Below, in pieces: positions 23,464-35,589 of a stretch of 64,000 nucleotides of DNA. Numbering within the stretch: the stretch's first letter is position 1; the number at the start of each line of letters is the position of its first letter. The stretch is from contig CM068379.1 of the NCBI GenBank assembly GCA_034770075.1, forward strand, positions 21,017,506 through 21,081,505, written 5' to 3'. Origin of the DNA: Aralia elata (Eukaryota > Streptophyta > Magnoliopsida > Apiales > Araliaceae). The notes beneath the pieces are model-generated. The model saw nothing but the letters and a program-made list of their open reading frames with translations, did no database searches and had not been told where the DNA came from. A program made the position numbers and the translations under genes.

Positions 23464-24048
23464 TGTAATATCCGACAAATAAAAATAAAATAAAATAATA
23501 ATAAGATAATAAAAATAAAATAAAATAAAATAATAATAATAATCAAACGAATTGGGTCAAACTAATTTCTAAGTATTTAAGTTTGAGTTTGTCAAACTAT
23601 TTGAGCCCAATTTAAAGTGTTAAAGTGTTGGGTTTAAAAACCAAATTGGAATAGGAGTAACATGAATATATTAGGTTAATGCCTTACTTAGTATTAGTAC
23701 TCTATAAGTGAAGAAAAAAGTAAAAGAAGCGGAGAGGAATTTATCGACTAGCGAAGAAAGAAGAGGCGGAAGGAGAGAGATAGAACAAGATTGAAATTAA
23801 AAAAGTTTAAGAACAAAATTATTAAGATTTTATTCATCATATTCTTCTTCTCAAAAGGTAATTATTGGACTATTTTTTAATACAAATTATTTTGTTACTG
23901 CAATTATAATCTATTTTTATTGTTGTGTTTACAATCTGTTTTAAGAATTTATTTTGCCGCTTGATTAATCAAATTTGTTAATGTAGTCTTGATTTGTAAT
24001 TGGGATATATGGTATATGAGATAAGGAAATTAATAGTTATTGTAGGCT

Positions 24049-24088
<40 letters not shown>

Positions 24089-25678
24089 TCACTCCGTTAT
24101 TGCAGCGTTGCTTTACGAATGAAGGCACCTGATCTTTGTAGTCAATGGGTTGTTCAAATGATTTAATTAATTATTATAATATAATTTTATCCCAAGTTGT
24201 GATTATATATGTATATTTATATCGTGAAAGTTATAGTCAGTACAATAATGCTTGCATGTTGAAATGGTAACTTAGTAGTAAAGCACATGAGGTTTTAAGG
24301 AATTAATAAAATTTTATTATATTATTATCATTGAGTATATTAGATTAAAATGGTATCTTTACATTATAGAATGTATAGAACATATTCTTAACTCCAAAGG
24401 GTATATGAACTAATATTAAAGATGTTAAATTTCTAAAAAGAAAAATATAAAAATTTATAATTTAGTAATCTAATTAATGGTCTTGTATTGATTTGCTAAT
24501 TATATAGATCGAATTGAGGAGGTCTTACGGTGTGATATTTTGGCTTCGGTAAATTGTTTGGTATTTTATTTAGGTACGAATTTCATACTTCGTTTCTTGA
24601 TTGTGCTTCTATTCCCTATATCAGTTATGTAATATTTTGTCATTTGGGAAACTGTGTTTTTGAGACTTTATTCGTTTATATCACTCTTCATATATTTTCG
24701 TTCACATTTAAGAGTTATTTTGATCGTTGGTATCTTGTGATAGTTAAATATGTTCGTATTTGAAATATATAATTCGATATCATTTGGAGATGGTCATGTA
24801 AACCTTGTGATTTGAACCCCTTTTAGCTTATATTTTGTAGTTTGATTCTTAGGGTATACTTGAGCTAACCATATGTAGGGGTATCACAAGCATGTTATCT
24901 TGACACCAGGGCATGACACCTTTCATGGCGATGTGATCAGTTCATGACGTATCCTTTTGTATGCTCTGTGTGAGCTTTAGTCATTTGATTATTTGTTCAG
25001 GATACGTATGGGTCGACCCAATATTTAATTTGATTTGATTTGTTTGGCGGATTAGTGATATATGTGTCGTGCGTACTATCCGGGTTGATTCGCATACATC
25101 ATGGTATCGATATATTTTGTTAGCCTTTGGTTATTTGTATTTGAGCTCAGTATAAAATTGTCACCTTATAAACATTCGATTCAGCCTTCATCTTGTTGGA
25201 ATCCTTTTGATTATACTTGTTCGATCAATATTGTTCATTGTTTATATCTAGCCTCACTAATTTTTATATATTCATAATTCGTTCATAATTCACATTCGTT
25301 CATTCATTCGGCTCTTTTGGTTACATTATATATTGTGGTATATTTGTACATCTTTATATCTGTACTAGGCAATTGGCTCACGTTGTGTTCTTTTTTCGGC
25401 AGGTAATCAGGGGTGATCAGAATTTGTGGGATGAGAGCTACCTTTGATCCAAATAAGTGGATTAGTTTTGAGACTATTATTAGACTTGGAATTTTTTCTA
25501 ATATTTTGTATATAGATGCTTTGGGCCTATTTTAGTATTCATTCTTAGAAGTAGAGTTTATGTTAATATGGAGTTCTTTCTATTTAAATTGGCATTTATG
25601 ACAGTTGGTATTCAATCTATTTGGAAACATTTTGAGATTTATTATAGGATTTTAATTTTTTTATGTTCGTATGTGACA
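23464..25678 (+). repeat. 3' LTR of the gypsy element
   Basis: It begins TGTAATATCCGAC right after the polypurine tract and probably ends TATGTGACA at 25678. The segment 23792-23983 matches the 5' LTR remnant at 9090-9283. The right end is judged only from the TG...CA rule. Confidence 0.65.
24051..24084. repeat. (TA)n microsatellite
   Basis: Seventeen TA units within the gypsy 3' LTR. Confidence 0.95.
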
Positions 25679-26120
25679 TCCCTTTCCATTTGAGAAATGA
25701 AGTGGTACAACTTGAGTATCCTGCAAATTATTTTGTTAGAAAATTTAAAGAACAGATCAAAATTTTCTTATTTGTAAGTTTTTTAGGAAAGGAGATGAGA
25801 GAGGGAAAGAGAGAGATTTTTTAAATTTCCTCCCAAACTTGAGAAATTTGGAAGAAAAATTATTAAAAATTTAGATAATATAGTAAACGATCAAAACTAT
25901 CCTTATAATAATAATTCTCAAATGTAATCTTATTAAGAGAAAAATAAAACAATCTTTTGAGTAAAAAATTTCTTTCAAAACGCACATAAACATATGGAAA
26001 GAAAATTTCTTTCACTCTTTTTTCTTTCATAAAATTCTTTTTTTTTTCCTTTTATTGCTAAACTCACAAACAAAGTATAAGTAAAAATTTAGAATACAAG
26101 TTCCTTACTTCACATACCGC
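25679..26120. other. AT-rich stretch, no gene seen
   Basis: Only low-complexity AT-rich sequence is visible. Confidence 0.35.
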
Positions 26121-26136
26121 CTCTAAACAATGTTAA

Positions 26137-26255
26137 GATCACCTAACCGATGAGGTCTTAATCTAGTGGTTAAGATTAAGGTATTGCGACATTTACGTCA
26201 CATGTTCAATTACAGGTTCAATTTTCACTTAAGTGAGTTTATTTATTTCTTTATG
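26137..26255 (+). mobile_element. Possible tRNA-derived SINE remnant
   Basis: AATCTAGTGGTTAAG resembles a pol III A box and ACAGGTTCAATTTTC, about 50 bp further, a B box. This is the layout of plant SINE heads. The sequence starts just after GTTAAGATCACCT, which recurs near 27328-27340. The match is degenerate. Confidence 0.4.
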
Positions 26256-26495
26256 TGAAGTTTGTTTTCTTTTTATATGAGATTTTTGGTGAGTTCCTTC
26301 TTCTTTTTTTGATCAAACAGATAAATCAACTGAAATATATTGAAACTGTAAACTGTTAGTTCTTCTTTTATGTGAAACTTGTTTTCTCTTTTTATGTGAG
26401 GCTTGTTAGTGAGTTCCTCTTTTTTTCTTTCTTTTTTTTTAATCACACAATCAAATCGACTGAAATATATTGAAACTGTAAACTATTACAAGCGA
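26255..26495. repeat. Tandem duplication of about 125 bp
   Basis: Two units share TTTATGTGAAGTTTGTTTTC, a T-rich run, an ATCAAATCGACTGAAATAT-like stretch and GAAACTGTAAACT. Confidence 0.75.
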
Positions 26496-26499
26496 TGAA

Positions 26500-27160
26500 A
26501 AGATTACAATACAATGAATTGAAAAGGTAATCTTTTCAAACAAATAACATAATCAGGAAAACGACCAATTGCAGCAACAACTAGTGAATACCATATATAC
26601 TCCTCAAAAACAGTTATATTCCAAAAGTAATAATATAATATGCAGATTTGAACAGTTCTTCAATACATGCAAAGGAAGAATCGGTTGTCATGATAACACC
26701 ATACCAAAATCTGAACAATCTATCTTCAACAATTCACGCACCGAAAAAATTCTCACGTACAAAAAAAATAATCTCCAAATTAGAGAAAACAAAGTTTCCC
26801 AAGATATGATAATAAAAATCTCTCACAAAAGAGAAGAAATTAGTCATATCATGGAGACAACAAATCCCACAAAAAAGAAAATAAACTCTACAATAAGGGA
26901 AAAATTATTAAAGCAGGAGAAGAGAGATCTAAGGGAGAGTGTCTAAAATTAGGAGAACCCTCCCTAAATCTAAAATGGAGGCTAGGTTTTTTTGTCTAGA
27001 GAGAATAGATAGAAAAGTATCAAAAGACTTTTTTTTGTTCAATTGGTGAGTTTTCCTTTAGTGAGATTTGATTACTTCTTGATATTATTATAATAGTGAT
27101 GATATATTTGATTATGAAATTATATTGTATTTCCCAAAAAGTAAAACTTTTAAAAAAAAT
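26500..27160. other. No gene supported
   Basis: The longest frame (26569-26946, +) is lysine/asparagine-rich with no motif and is probably chance. Minus-strand sequence near 26960-27000 (CTAGCCTCCATTTTAG) could be part of a retroposon 5' end, but I cannot confirm this. Confidence 0.3.
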
Positions 27161-27167
27161 AAAAAAT

Positions 27168-27264
27168 ATTAAGATCACCTATCATCAATTAGCAATTTGT
27201 TTTATTATAATGAGGAAATTGCTAACATTGCTAATATGAAAATTGTGATAGTTGATCTTAACAT
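27168..27264. mobile_element. Small MITE-like inverted repeat
   Basis: TTAAGATCACCTATCATCAA at the left pairs with TTGTGATAGTTGATCTTAA at the right. Related GTTAAGATCACCT copies occur at 26123, 27328 and 27360. Confidence 0.45.
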
Positions 27265-27419
27265 TGCTAATTGATTTACTAATTAAGGTACAAATTTTAG
27301 AGTTAGCAATTTGTATTCTGACGAGGGAATTGTTAAGATCACCTCTAAACTAACTAATTAAGATCACCTATCATCAATGTTAGGTATTAATGAAATAGTT
27401 TTGGAGTTATTAGATAACA

Positions 27420-28700
27420 AATTTACTTTTTAAAATTAATATTATAGGATTTCGAAATTAAGATTTCGTACCAATATTTACCTTTTTCTTATTATTAGCT
27501 AATTTAAATGAAATATCCTGGTTCCTATGATTGTTTTGAACAAGAAAAAAAAAATCTGTAACATAACGACAATTTTATAAGAAAATTTTCTCTTCTAGAA
27601 TTTTAAGTAAAAAATATTAATGTTTTACTAATTATTACACACTTATATAAATTTATAACAATTTAAAATTACAGAATTTCGTGAAATTGATTTTCTATAA
27701 GAAAAATTAAAATCGTGACTATCTTTTATAAGGTATTAGTAATATTTTTTTTCTCAACAATAGTAATACTCTATCAGTTTCATAAAAGGATCTTAGTTTA
27801 ACTTTTTAAAAATAATTATGAATTGATATAAAATCATAAAATATTATTTTATATAATTGTAACTATTATAAATTATCCGTTATATTAGTACTAGTAAAGC
27901 TTATAATTATAAACTTGTACTCTCTCTATTTTTCACAGAAAAAATCATGTTTGAAATATTTTTTAGTATAAAAAATTCATGTTTTTATTGATAATAGTAT
28001 ATAAATGACATAATATTCTCAAATTTATCATCATAATTTTATTATTTTGTCACCATTACTTATTTAATTAAAAAATTAATTTGAGTGTAAACATGTAACC
28101 AAAAAAAAATAAAAATACATGCCTAAAATTTATAAGTTTTATTTTAGTTTTAAAAAACCTTTTTTTTATGTAAAATTAAAGGATATAGTTTATTAAATTT
28201 AAATTTAATCATTCAAATGATCAAAATGAAATTCTTTTTATATAGATAGAAATATAAAACTTTTATATCCAGAATTCAATATAGCAATCACAACATGATA
28301 TATAAATATTGTGTGTTTACATAGCATTTAAAAAACAAATTAGTAACACGATACGCTTATATTTGGTTGCATAATATTTGAAACGTTTGGAAGTTTAAAC
28401 AAATTTAAAATTTTTATTTGTTTAATAATAATTTATTTTAAATATAATTTATTTAATTCATAAGTATAATACTAAAATTTAAATACAATACATCAATTAA
28501 ACATTGCAAACCATATTGCTCCGAATGCTAATAACAGAACAAATCTTATCATAAAAATTAGAGAATTAAGGTAGGAAAGAGAAAATGGGAATATGGAAAG
28601 AGATAAGAAGTGGTGGTCGTTACGCACGAGGGGAAAAGAGAAGAAAAGAAAAGAGGCTTCTCCAAAAAGTAACAAAAGAATATCTCAACTTTGAAGGCAA
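27420..28700. other. AT-rich upstream region of the NAC gene
   Basis: No transposon end or open frame of note was found. It should contain the promoter of the gene at 29031, but I cannot point to a convincing TATA box. Confidence 0.35.
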
Positions 28701-29030
28701 GTAAATGAAAAATATTTGAGGATTGAAGAAAGTAGCCATTGAAAGAAATACCCACAAGCCACAAACAACCAAACAAAGAGCTATTAAGGAGCTACTGATT
28801 TTTATCGATTTCCGTGTCCAGCAAGCTTCCATTTTCACCACATCTTTCTTCAATCTTAACCCTCCTTTTATCTCTCCACTGTACTGGAGAACAACGAGAA
28901 GATTTGGAGGAGAAGAACCCTTTACTTCATTTCTCCTTAATCCGTCTTGTTTCTTCTGATTTTGCTGTTTTTGTTGTTGTTTTTGGTGAAATAAGATTAA
29001 GGGTACCCTTAATTTGGAGTAGATTTAGCT

Positions 29031-32000
29031 ATGGATCAGGAATTGGTGACGGCCACTCCGCCGGCGGCGATTGCAGCGGCGCCGATAGCCAAGTCTTTGG
29101 CGCCGGGGTTTCGGTTTCACCCAACAGATGAGGAATTAGTTACTTATTACCTGAGGCGAAAGGCTTGTGGGAAACCTTTTAGGTTTCAAGCTGTTTCTGA
29201 AATCGATGTTTACAAATCGGAGCCGTGGGATCTTGCAGGTCACTCCCCTGTATTTTGTGTATTTATTGTATATATACTTGGGTTTCAAGTTTCCCTTTTG
29301 TTTTTCTTTATTTAGATGATGGATTTTGTGTTGATTTTTGTCCCTTTTTTAGATTCCCGTGTACTGTCATTTGACTTATTTTTCCCTTTATCCAAGTGGG
29401 TGTGTTTGTAGAAGTTTACTTTTTGACTACAATTTATGCCTATGTTATTTGTATAATCATTTATGTTTTAGTTTGAGAGAAGCTTGTTTATGTGTATGGG
29501 AACCATATGTGTTTTTATTTGTTGGAATTTGGAAATGGGAGACCTGAAAATGGATAAAGATCAGATTTTTATGTGTTGAACTTGAACAAAAAGAAAGGTT
29601 TTAAATGAAATATAAATATAATACTATGTTAATGCATGTATTTTTGTCATTTGGAAACAATTGGAGGGTATGTGAATTGTTTATGAATTTGTTTATTTTG
29701 GTTACGAATTCGTGGCTGCAAGCCTCATATTTTTCACTCCTTTCATCTTCATGTCCAACGGAATTTTTTTATTTCACAAATGGGCATATACTGGATCATA
29801 CTTCTATCTATATATACGGATAGATAGATCGACCAATAGATTCACATCCGAGATCTTTCTACAGATAGTAGTGTTATATATCCACTCATGTAGCCATGTT
29901 CTATTCAGTGGAATAAAATAAAAATTGCCTTTCGGAGAGATGGTTGAGTGGTGGTTGATGGCTCCGGTCTTGAAAACTGGCATAGTTTTGAATAAACAAT
30001 TTTCCTGGTTGTTGATGCATTTATGTTTTGGTTTGAGAGAAGCTTGTTTATGTGTATGGGAACCATGTGTGCTTTTATTTGTGGGGATTTGAAAATGGGA
30101 GACCTGAAAATGTATAAAGCTTAGATTTTTATGTATTGAACTTGAACAAAAAGAAAGGTTTTATACAAAATATGAATATAATACTATGTTAATGCATGTA
30201 TTTTTGTCATTTGGAAATAATTGGAGGGTATGTGAATTGTTTATCAAACCTCATATTTTTCGCTCCTTTCATCTTCATGTCCAACGGAATTTTTTTATTT
30301 CAAAAATGGGCATGCTGGATCATACTTCTATCTATATACGGATGGATAGATCGACCAGTAGATTCACATCCGAGATCTTTCTACAGATAGTAGTGTTATA
30401 TCCACTCATATAGCCATGTTCTATTCAGAGCAATAAAAAAAAATGGGAGACCTGAAAATGGATAAAGATTAGATTTTTATGTATTGAACTTGAACAAAAA
30501 GAAAGGTTTTAAACAAAACATGAATATAATACTATGTTAATGCATGTATTTTTGTCATTTGGAAATAATTGGAGGGTATGTGAATTGTTTATGAATTTGT
30601 TTATTTTGATTACGAATTCATGGCTGCAAGCCTCATATTTTTCACTCCTTTCATTTTCATGTCCAACGAAATTTTTTTATTTCACAAATGGACATGTTGG
30701 ATTGTACTTCTATCTATATATACGGATAGATCGACCAGTAGATTCACATCCGAGTTCTTTTTACAGATAGTAGTGTTATATCCACTCATATAGCCATGTT
30801 CTATTCGGAGCAATAAAATAAAAATTGCCTTTCGGAGAGATGGCTGAGTGATTGATAGCTCTGGTCTTGAAAACCGGCATAGTTTTGAACAAAGAACTAG
30901 ATTTATATTCAGTGAATAAACAATTTGCCTGGTTGTTGATGCATTTTACCTCTCCAAGTTTCTTTCGGTTTTTGATGTTTTTCTATTGCTCTCACTCACT
31001 ATGTATATTTGTGTGTCTATCTACATATGTATGTCATCTTGGTTTCATATGTGAATTGTTTTCTTCACTAATTTTTCCTTAATGAAGTGTGTGGATTTAT
31101 GGTGTTTAGGTTATTCGTCACTGAATAGTAGAGATATGGAATGGTACTTCTTCAGTCCTGTCGATAGAAAGTATGGTAATGGGTCTCGACTCAATCGTGC
31201 CACTGGGAGAGGGTACTGGAAGGCAACCGGGAAGGATAGGTCGGTACGTCATAAAGGTCAGACAATTGGAATGAAAAAAACGCTAGTTTTTCATGGTGGG
31301 CGAGCTCCGGATGGCAAGCGGACCAACTGGGTAATGCATGAGTATAGGCTTGTGGACATAGAACTGGAGAAAGCCGGAGTAGCACAGGTGCAAATTGTGG
31401 TGATTTTAAGTTCAATATTACTTGTAGTATGATTACGTAGTGAAATTTGTACTTACAAGAATTTATTGACCTTGTTTTGGAGGAAAAAGGATGTATTTGT
31501 GCTGTGCAGAATTTTTCAAAAGAGTGGCTTAGGACCACCAAATGGGGATCGATATGCACCATTTGTTGAAGAGGAATGGGACGATGATGCAGCCCTTTTG
31601 GTTCCCGGAGGAGAGGCTGAGGAGGATGTGGCCAATGGTGATGATGCAAGGGCTGGAGAAAATGAGCTTGAGCAGGTTTTTTCTTTACATGATATATTTA
31701 TGTGTATGATTGTATTTATTCTATATAGGGAAATCACTAGTTTTCCCAGGTACAGTCATTGCATACTGTACATCTAGTACTAGGAGTTATAACCACTCAT
31801 TTAATATCCTTTTACAATTTTTTGTGGCATTAGCTATAGTTTCTCACTTCCCCTTTCAAACTGCACTAGATGTCATAGATGTCATGATTAATAGAAATCC
31901 CTTTTGGAAACTGAATGATCTACACGAAGGATGTATCTTACAGGCATAGCCATTACCTGCGAAACTTCTCTTATGTGTCTGGCTGAATTTGGGAACCAAA

Positions 32001-35000
32001 ATAACTATTATGAAAAATAGATAATGTGCAGTGAAATTTATTTTTATTTGTTTAGTAAATTGTCAATGCGCTGTTAGCACTAAATTTCTCTTTATAAAGC
32101 CTTGAGGAGTTTGCATCACTCTCAAATTTGCCTTGGGCTTTGGCAATTTGTATTTCTCTTGGAGATTTATCTCTTGGTTTTTAATGAAAAGGACGAAAGA
32201 AAGGTTAATCCTTGGTTCTCTTACCAGTTTTTTCTTCTCAATGTGCACCGATTTGTCTTCATTTGCTTCTTGATCAATGATATTAGCATTATGTGATTAG
32301 TTTATTTATGAAATTTTGGTTCTTTTTCCCTCAAACGAATGAAATTCTCATAACCCTGGAAGACGGTGCATTTGATGTTGGAAATTTAGTTCTTCAGACA
32401 GGGTCTCCTTCTCAGGATCATTTGCTGTTTCCCATTTGTTGTTCGCGCCTTTATTATATTTAGTATGGCTATGAATGACAGTTATGGGTGATAATTGTGC
32501 TAGTTTTTATTGTTTAATCCATCAAAACAGCTCATGATTGTCAACTTCTTAGTGCTCATGCTCATCTAAAGGGCGTTTATTGAGTTGGCTTCATGTCAGC
32601 ACATTGAAGGATACATACTTAAATATATTGCAATCTCTATCTTAACCTTTCTATCATATTCACAGCATATCTTTTGGTTACTGTCACAATAACTTATGGT
32701 CTCGCCATCTTATATTTGATGCATCAAGAAAAGCAAGTGCAGAGCACAATACTCATATAGTTGGCATATTCTTGCATTTCTAGCACTATGCCATTACAAA
32801 TTGGACCATTGATCAACTGAAGTCTAAAATCAGAATGCCTGTGCAGTTTACTTGCAAATGAGCTGGTCCATTTGCTCATTAATGATAATTTTTTTGTGGT
32901 AATGTGCATCATAGGATCTTTTGTCTGGTTTAGTACCTTCAGATCTATAAAACTTTAGCCCCCTGAACTTTCAGTTATGAGTTTTTGCTGCTAACTCTAT
33001 TTTGCAATCTTTACTATTTTCTGTTTTTTGGAAGTTTGTTGTTGATGATTAGAGGGTCTTTCTTAGCTTTTTCATCTTCTTCACAAAGTTTTATTTTACT
33101 ATGTTCTGTTAGGTATTGGGACCTGGGAGTATAGATTTCATGTCCAACGAAAACCTAAGATTGTCTGGTAGATGGTTATTCAATTTGTGAATACGTGTTA
33201 AGTAATGAATACTGTGTAAGATAATAAATTACTCTGTGGTTTACTTAGTTTGGAGTTTTAACACTCTCAACACTAAAGTGTAATATTAATGCTAGATTTT
33301 CCAGATATATGAGTGTAGGTACTCTTCAGAATAAATTATGAGTGACAGCACTCTTAGGAAGTTGGTTTAGTGGGTACATTGAAGATTAGATCACCGAAGT
33401 CTGCTTTTGCTGGATGGTTTGATCTGCTGCTATAAGGATCAAGGGTTATGCTGAATGAGGAGAATCAGACTTGATGGTTTGATCTGCTGCTCTAAGGATC
33501 AATGGTTATGCTGAATGAAGACAATTGAGACTTAAGATGAAAGTAAATGGAATGTATAAATAGAACGAGTACTGACGCCTTAAGAAATGGCTCTATAAAC
33601 TTTTAGGAAAATTAGGTATATTTACTTGAAATATTGAAAAAGGTGGTATATTAATCTACGTGGTTTTATTAGGCAACTTCTTTCTTCTAACAAATTGTAG
33701 AGGTATATGAAAGGAACTCTATTTATCTAAATAACACCAATTTAAGAAATTTAAGATTAATAAGCTCAACTCTGCAATTTTTTAAGGATTGTCCTGAAAG
33801 CTAGAGATCTTTTGTCTGTTAGACTCAGATTTGTTCGGAGTTTTTTAGTGAGAAAATTATTCTCTTACAGGTAGTGGAATGACTAATATCTCATTTGGAA
33901 TTAGCAGTTATCTATACTACTTACTGCTGTGATACCAATGGTGGGAGACCATATACTCCAAATTTGTCAACCTAATAATGGCATGATTTTGTCATTCAAA
34001 ATCAAACAGAATCATCAGGGTCATGGCCTTAGTAAGTTTGAATCGGATATATGCGTGCATAAACAATGAAGTGCGGTAGAATAGCTTGAAATGCAGAAAG
34101 CTTTATTAGAGTAAAATGCAAAAATCATCTTACATATTAATGTTTCTCTGGTGAAGAGTGAGGCTTGAATCCTGATTTTTAATTACTATGGCATATTAAT
34201 TACTTGTCTTCAAAAATTGGTGGCTTATGAATCTGGGAAGCATGTTTATCATTTTGTTGCAAATGATTGGGGGTATGTGGTTTATGATCCCCATTTCTTA
34301 GAAGAATCACAATAGTCTGCACGTGGTGTTTTTATTTCATCACCATGGAGTGCAAGTATAGCAAGGCTCATTATGGTTTCTAGATAAACGAGTATATAAT
34401 GGTTTAGGAAAACATGTTCCTTGTGTCATTGGACTTATTCCACCAACATAACTTGATATTTAATGATGAGATATTTAGTGGTTTTGATCTTGGCATAAAA
34501 TCATGTTTATCAGTTTCACTTCTTAAAGCAGAACACCGTCTCTGTACACAATTTCATTTTTGATATATTTGTAGGTTGTATCTTGAATGTATCATTTTCT
34601 GTGGTGGAAATGTGAATATATCAGTTTCTTTTGGTCTTCTGTATACTACATCTTGTTTCGGTGATAATCCTAATTGCATCTGGTTCTACTCCTGCTCTAC
34701 GTACAAGACTTGCTAAATATATGGCATCTACTCCTGCTCTACTTATAAGACTTGCTAAATATATGGCCTTTTTTCCTTTTTTTTTTTTGTATTTGTTTAA
34801 CTAGTAATTAACTATATTTTTATCAGGTGTTATGAACAACTTATCTCACCGCTCCTCACATTTACTGCTAGTTCAGAAGATTTAAACTAATCCACTTACT
34901 GCTCTAACCATTGGCTTATTGATACAGGAAGCGAACAAGGCCCTTCTTAGCCTAAGCCAAATGCCAATCGACTCTCAGACTCTTCCATTTGTTTGCAAGA

Positions 35001-35452
35001 GGGAAAGGACAGAGGATTGTCCTTTAAATTGTGAAGCCGATCCAGAATCAGTCTCTTTGTTTGAAATCAAAAGGTCAAAACATAGTGATCCGAACTCTAG
35101 CCAAGCAAATGGCTCAGAAGATTCAACTACAACAAGCCAGGAGCCAACAGCCCCATCAACGAATTTTGCACTCTTGGAGTTCCCGTTGTTGGAGTCTATA
35201 GAAAATAGAGTAAGTCATCCGCCAGCCAACCCCGCTACGTTCGATGCTGCTAATCTTGAAAAATCCGTGCCTCCTGGATATTTAAAATTTATCAGTAACC
35301 TAGAAAATGAAATCCTTAACGTTTCCATGGATAGAGAGACATTGAAGATTGAAGTGATGAGGGCTCAGGCCATGATTAACATCCTTCAATCCCGAATCGA
35401 TCTTTTAAACAAGGAGAATGAGGATCTGAGAAGGGTTGTCCAGGGTAAGTAG
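29031..35452 (+). CDS. NAC domain transcription factor, NAC050/NAC052-like, four exons
   Basis: Exons are 29031-29238, 31110-31387, 31490-31675 and 34928-35452, all with GT-AG introns and consistent phase, giving 398 residues. An Ala/Pro-rich head (1-22) precedes the NAC domain (about 23-175): LAPGFRFHPTDEELV, SEIDVYKSEPWDLA, EWYFFSP, NRATGRGYWKATGKDR, GMKKTLVFHGGRAP, TNWVMHEYRL and FVLCRIFQKSG are visible. An acidic stretch follows in exon 3. Exon 4 ends with PPGYLKFISNLENEILNVS and a leucine-rich coiled coil (about 339-395). NAC proteins bind DNA in the nucleus. Arabidopsis members with this coiled-coil tail (NAC050/NAC052) are known to work as repressors with the histone demethylase JMJ14; carrying that role over is inference. 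No C-terminal membrane segment is seen. The 1.9-kb first intron is enlarged by a triplicated plastid-derived segment. Confidence 0.92.
29934..29990 (+). pseudogene. Truncated plastid-type tRNA-Ser(UGA), copy 1
   Basis: It begins GGAGAGATGG, includes an anticodon stem-loop CCGGTCTTGAAAACTGG with TGA anticodon, and stops after GCATAGTTTTGA, lacking the T arm and acceptor 3' strand. This is the plastid trnS-UGA head, so it is a transferred plastid fragment and not a working tRNA gene. Confidence 0.8.
30834..30900 (+). pseudogene. Truncated plastid-type tRNA-Ser(UGA), copy 2
   Basis: It is closer to the plastid gene than copy 1: GGAGAGATGGCTGAGTG, the TCTTGAAAACCGG anticodon loop and the long variable arm to AACAAAGAACTAG are present. 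It breaks off before the T arm. Confidence 0.82.
31676..34927 (+). other. NAC intron 3, no nested gene seen
   Basis: It is a 3.25-kb intron with donor GTTTTT and acceptor GATACAG. It holds two local tandem duplications: about 62 bp at 33410-33535 (GGTTTGATCTGCTGCT units) and about 41 bp at 34688-34768 (CTACTCCTGCTCTACGTAC units). No transposon ends were recognised. Confidence 0.6.
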
Positions 35453-35488
35453 CTATGTTCCATGGCAAGAGAGATTGAAGAATAAAGC

Positions 35489-35586
35489 GAGGAGGGCGAA
35501 ACCATGATTAACATCCTTCAATCCTGTACTGATCTTTAAAACAAGGCGAACGAACATTTGAGAAGTGTTGTCCACGGTATGTAGCT
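35489..35586 (+). repeat. Duplicated copy of the NAC terminal coding segment in its 3' UTR
   Basis: It repeats 35357-35456, including ATGATTAACATCCTTCAATC and GTTGTCCACGG before ATGTAGCT, with about 15-20 differences. Reading is no longer open. It lies about 35 bp after the stop codon. Confidence 0.85.
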
Positions 35587-35589
35587 AAT

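Larger units (their letters stand above)
9090..25678 (+). mobile_element. Decayed Ty3/gypsy chromodomain retrotransposon, split by a nested insertion
   Basis: A 5' LTR remnant (about 9090-9283) matches 23792-23983 within the 3' LTR. It is fused directly to the end of pol, so gag, protease and reverse transcriptase are deleted. Integrase occupies 9300-10728, and the chromodomain tail resumes at 23299 after the inserted 10729-23298 block. The 3' LTR follows a polypurine tract. Protein motifs fit the Del/Tekay-like chromovirus type; the lineage name is inference. Confidence 0.75.
29458..30935 (+). repeat. Tandem triplication inside NAC intron 1
   Basis: Three copies of a 420-560-bp segment start near 29458, 30014 and 30440. 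Shared blocks include AATGGGAGACCTGAAAATG, ATGCATGTATTTTTGTCATT and ATTCACATCCGAG. Copies 1 and 3 end with tRNA-Ser-like sequence; copy 2 lost it. Confidence 0.9.

Noticed and set aside
26569..26946. 125-codon plus-strand frame as a gene
   Set aside because: Lys/Asn-rich composition typical of AT-rich DNA, no motif and no matching exon around it.
30834..30900. Functional tRNA-Ser gene
   Set aside because: The T arm and the acceptor 3' strand are missing; it is a plastid-derived fragment in an intron.
31191..31649. Minus-strand 152-codon frame over NAC exons 2-3
   Set aside because: Shadow of the NAC coding exons, crossing an intron.
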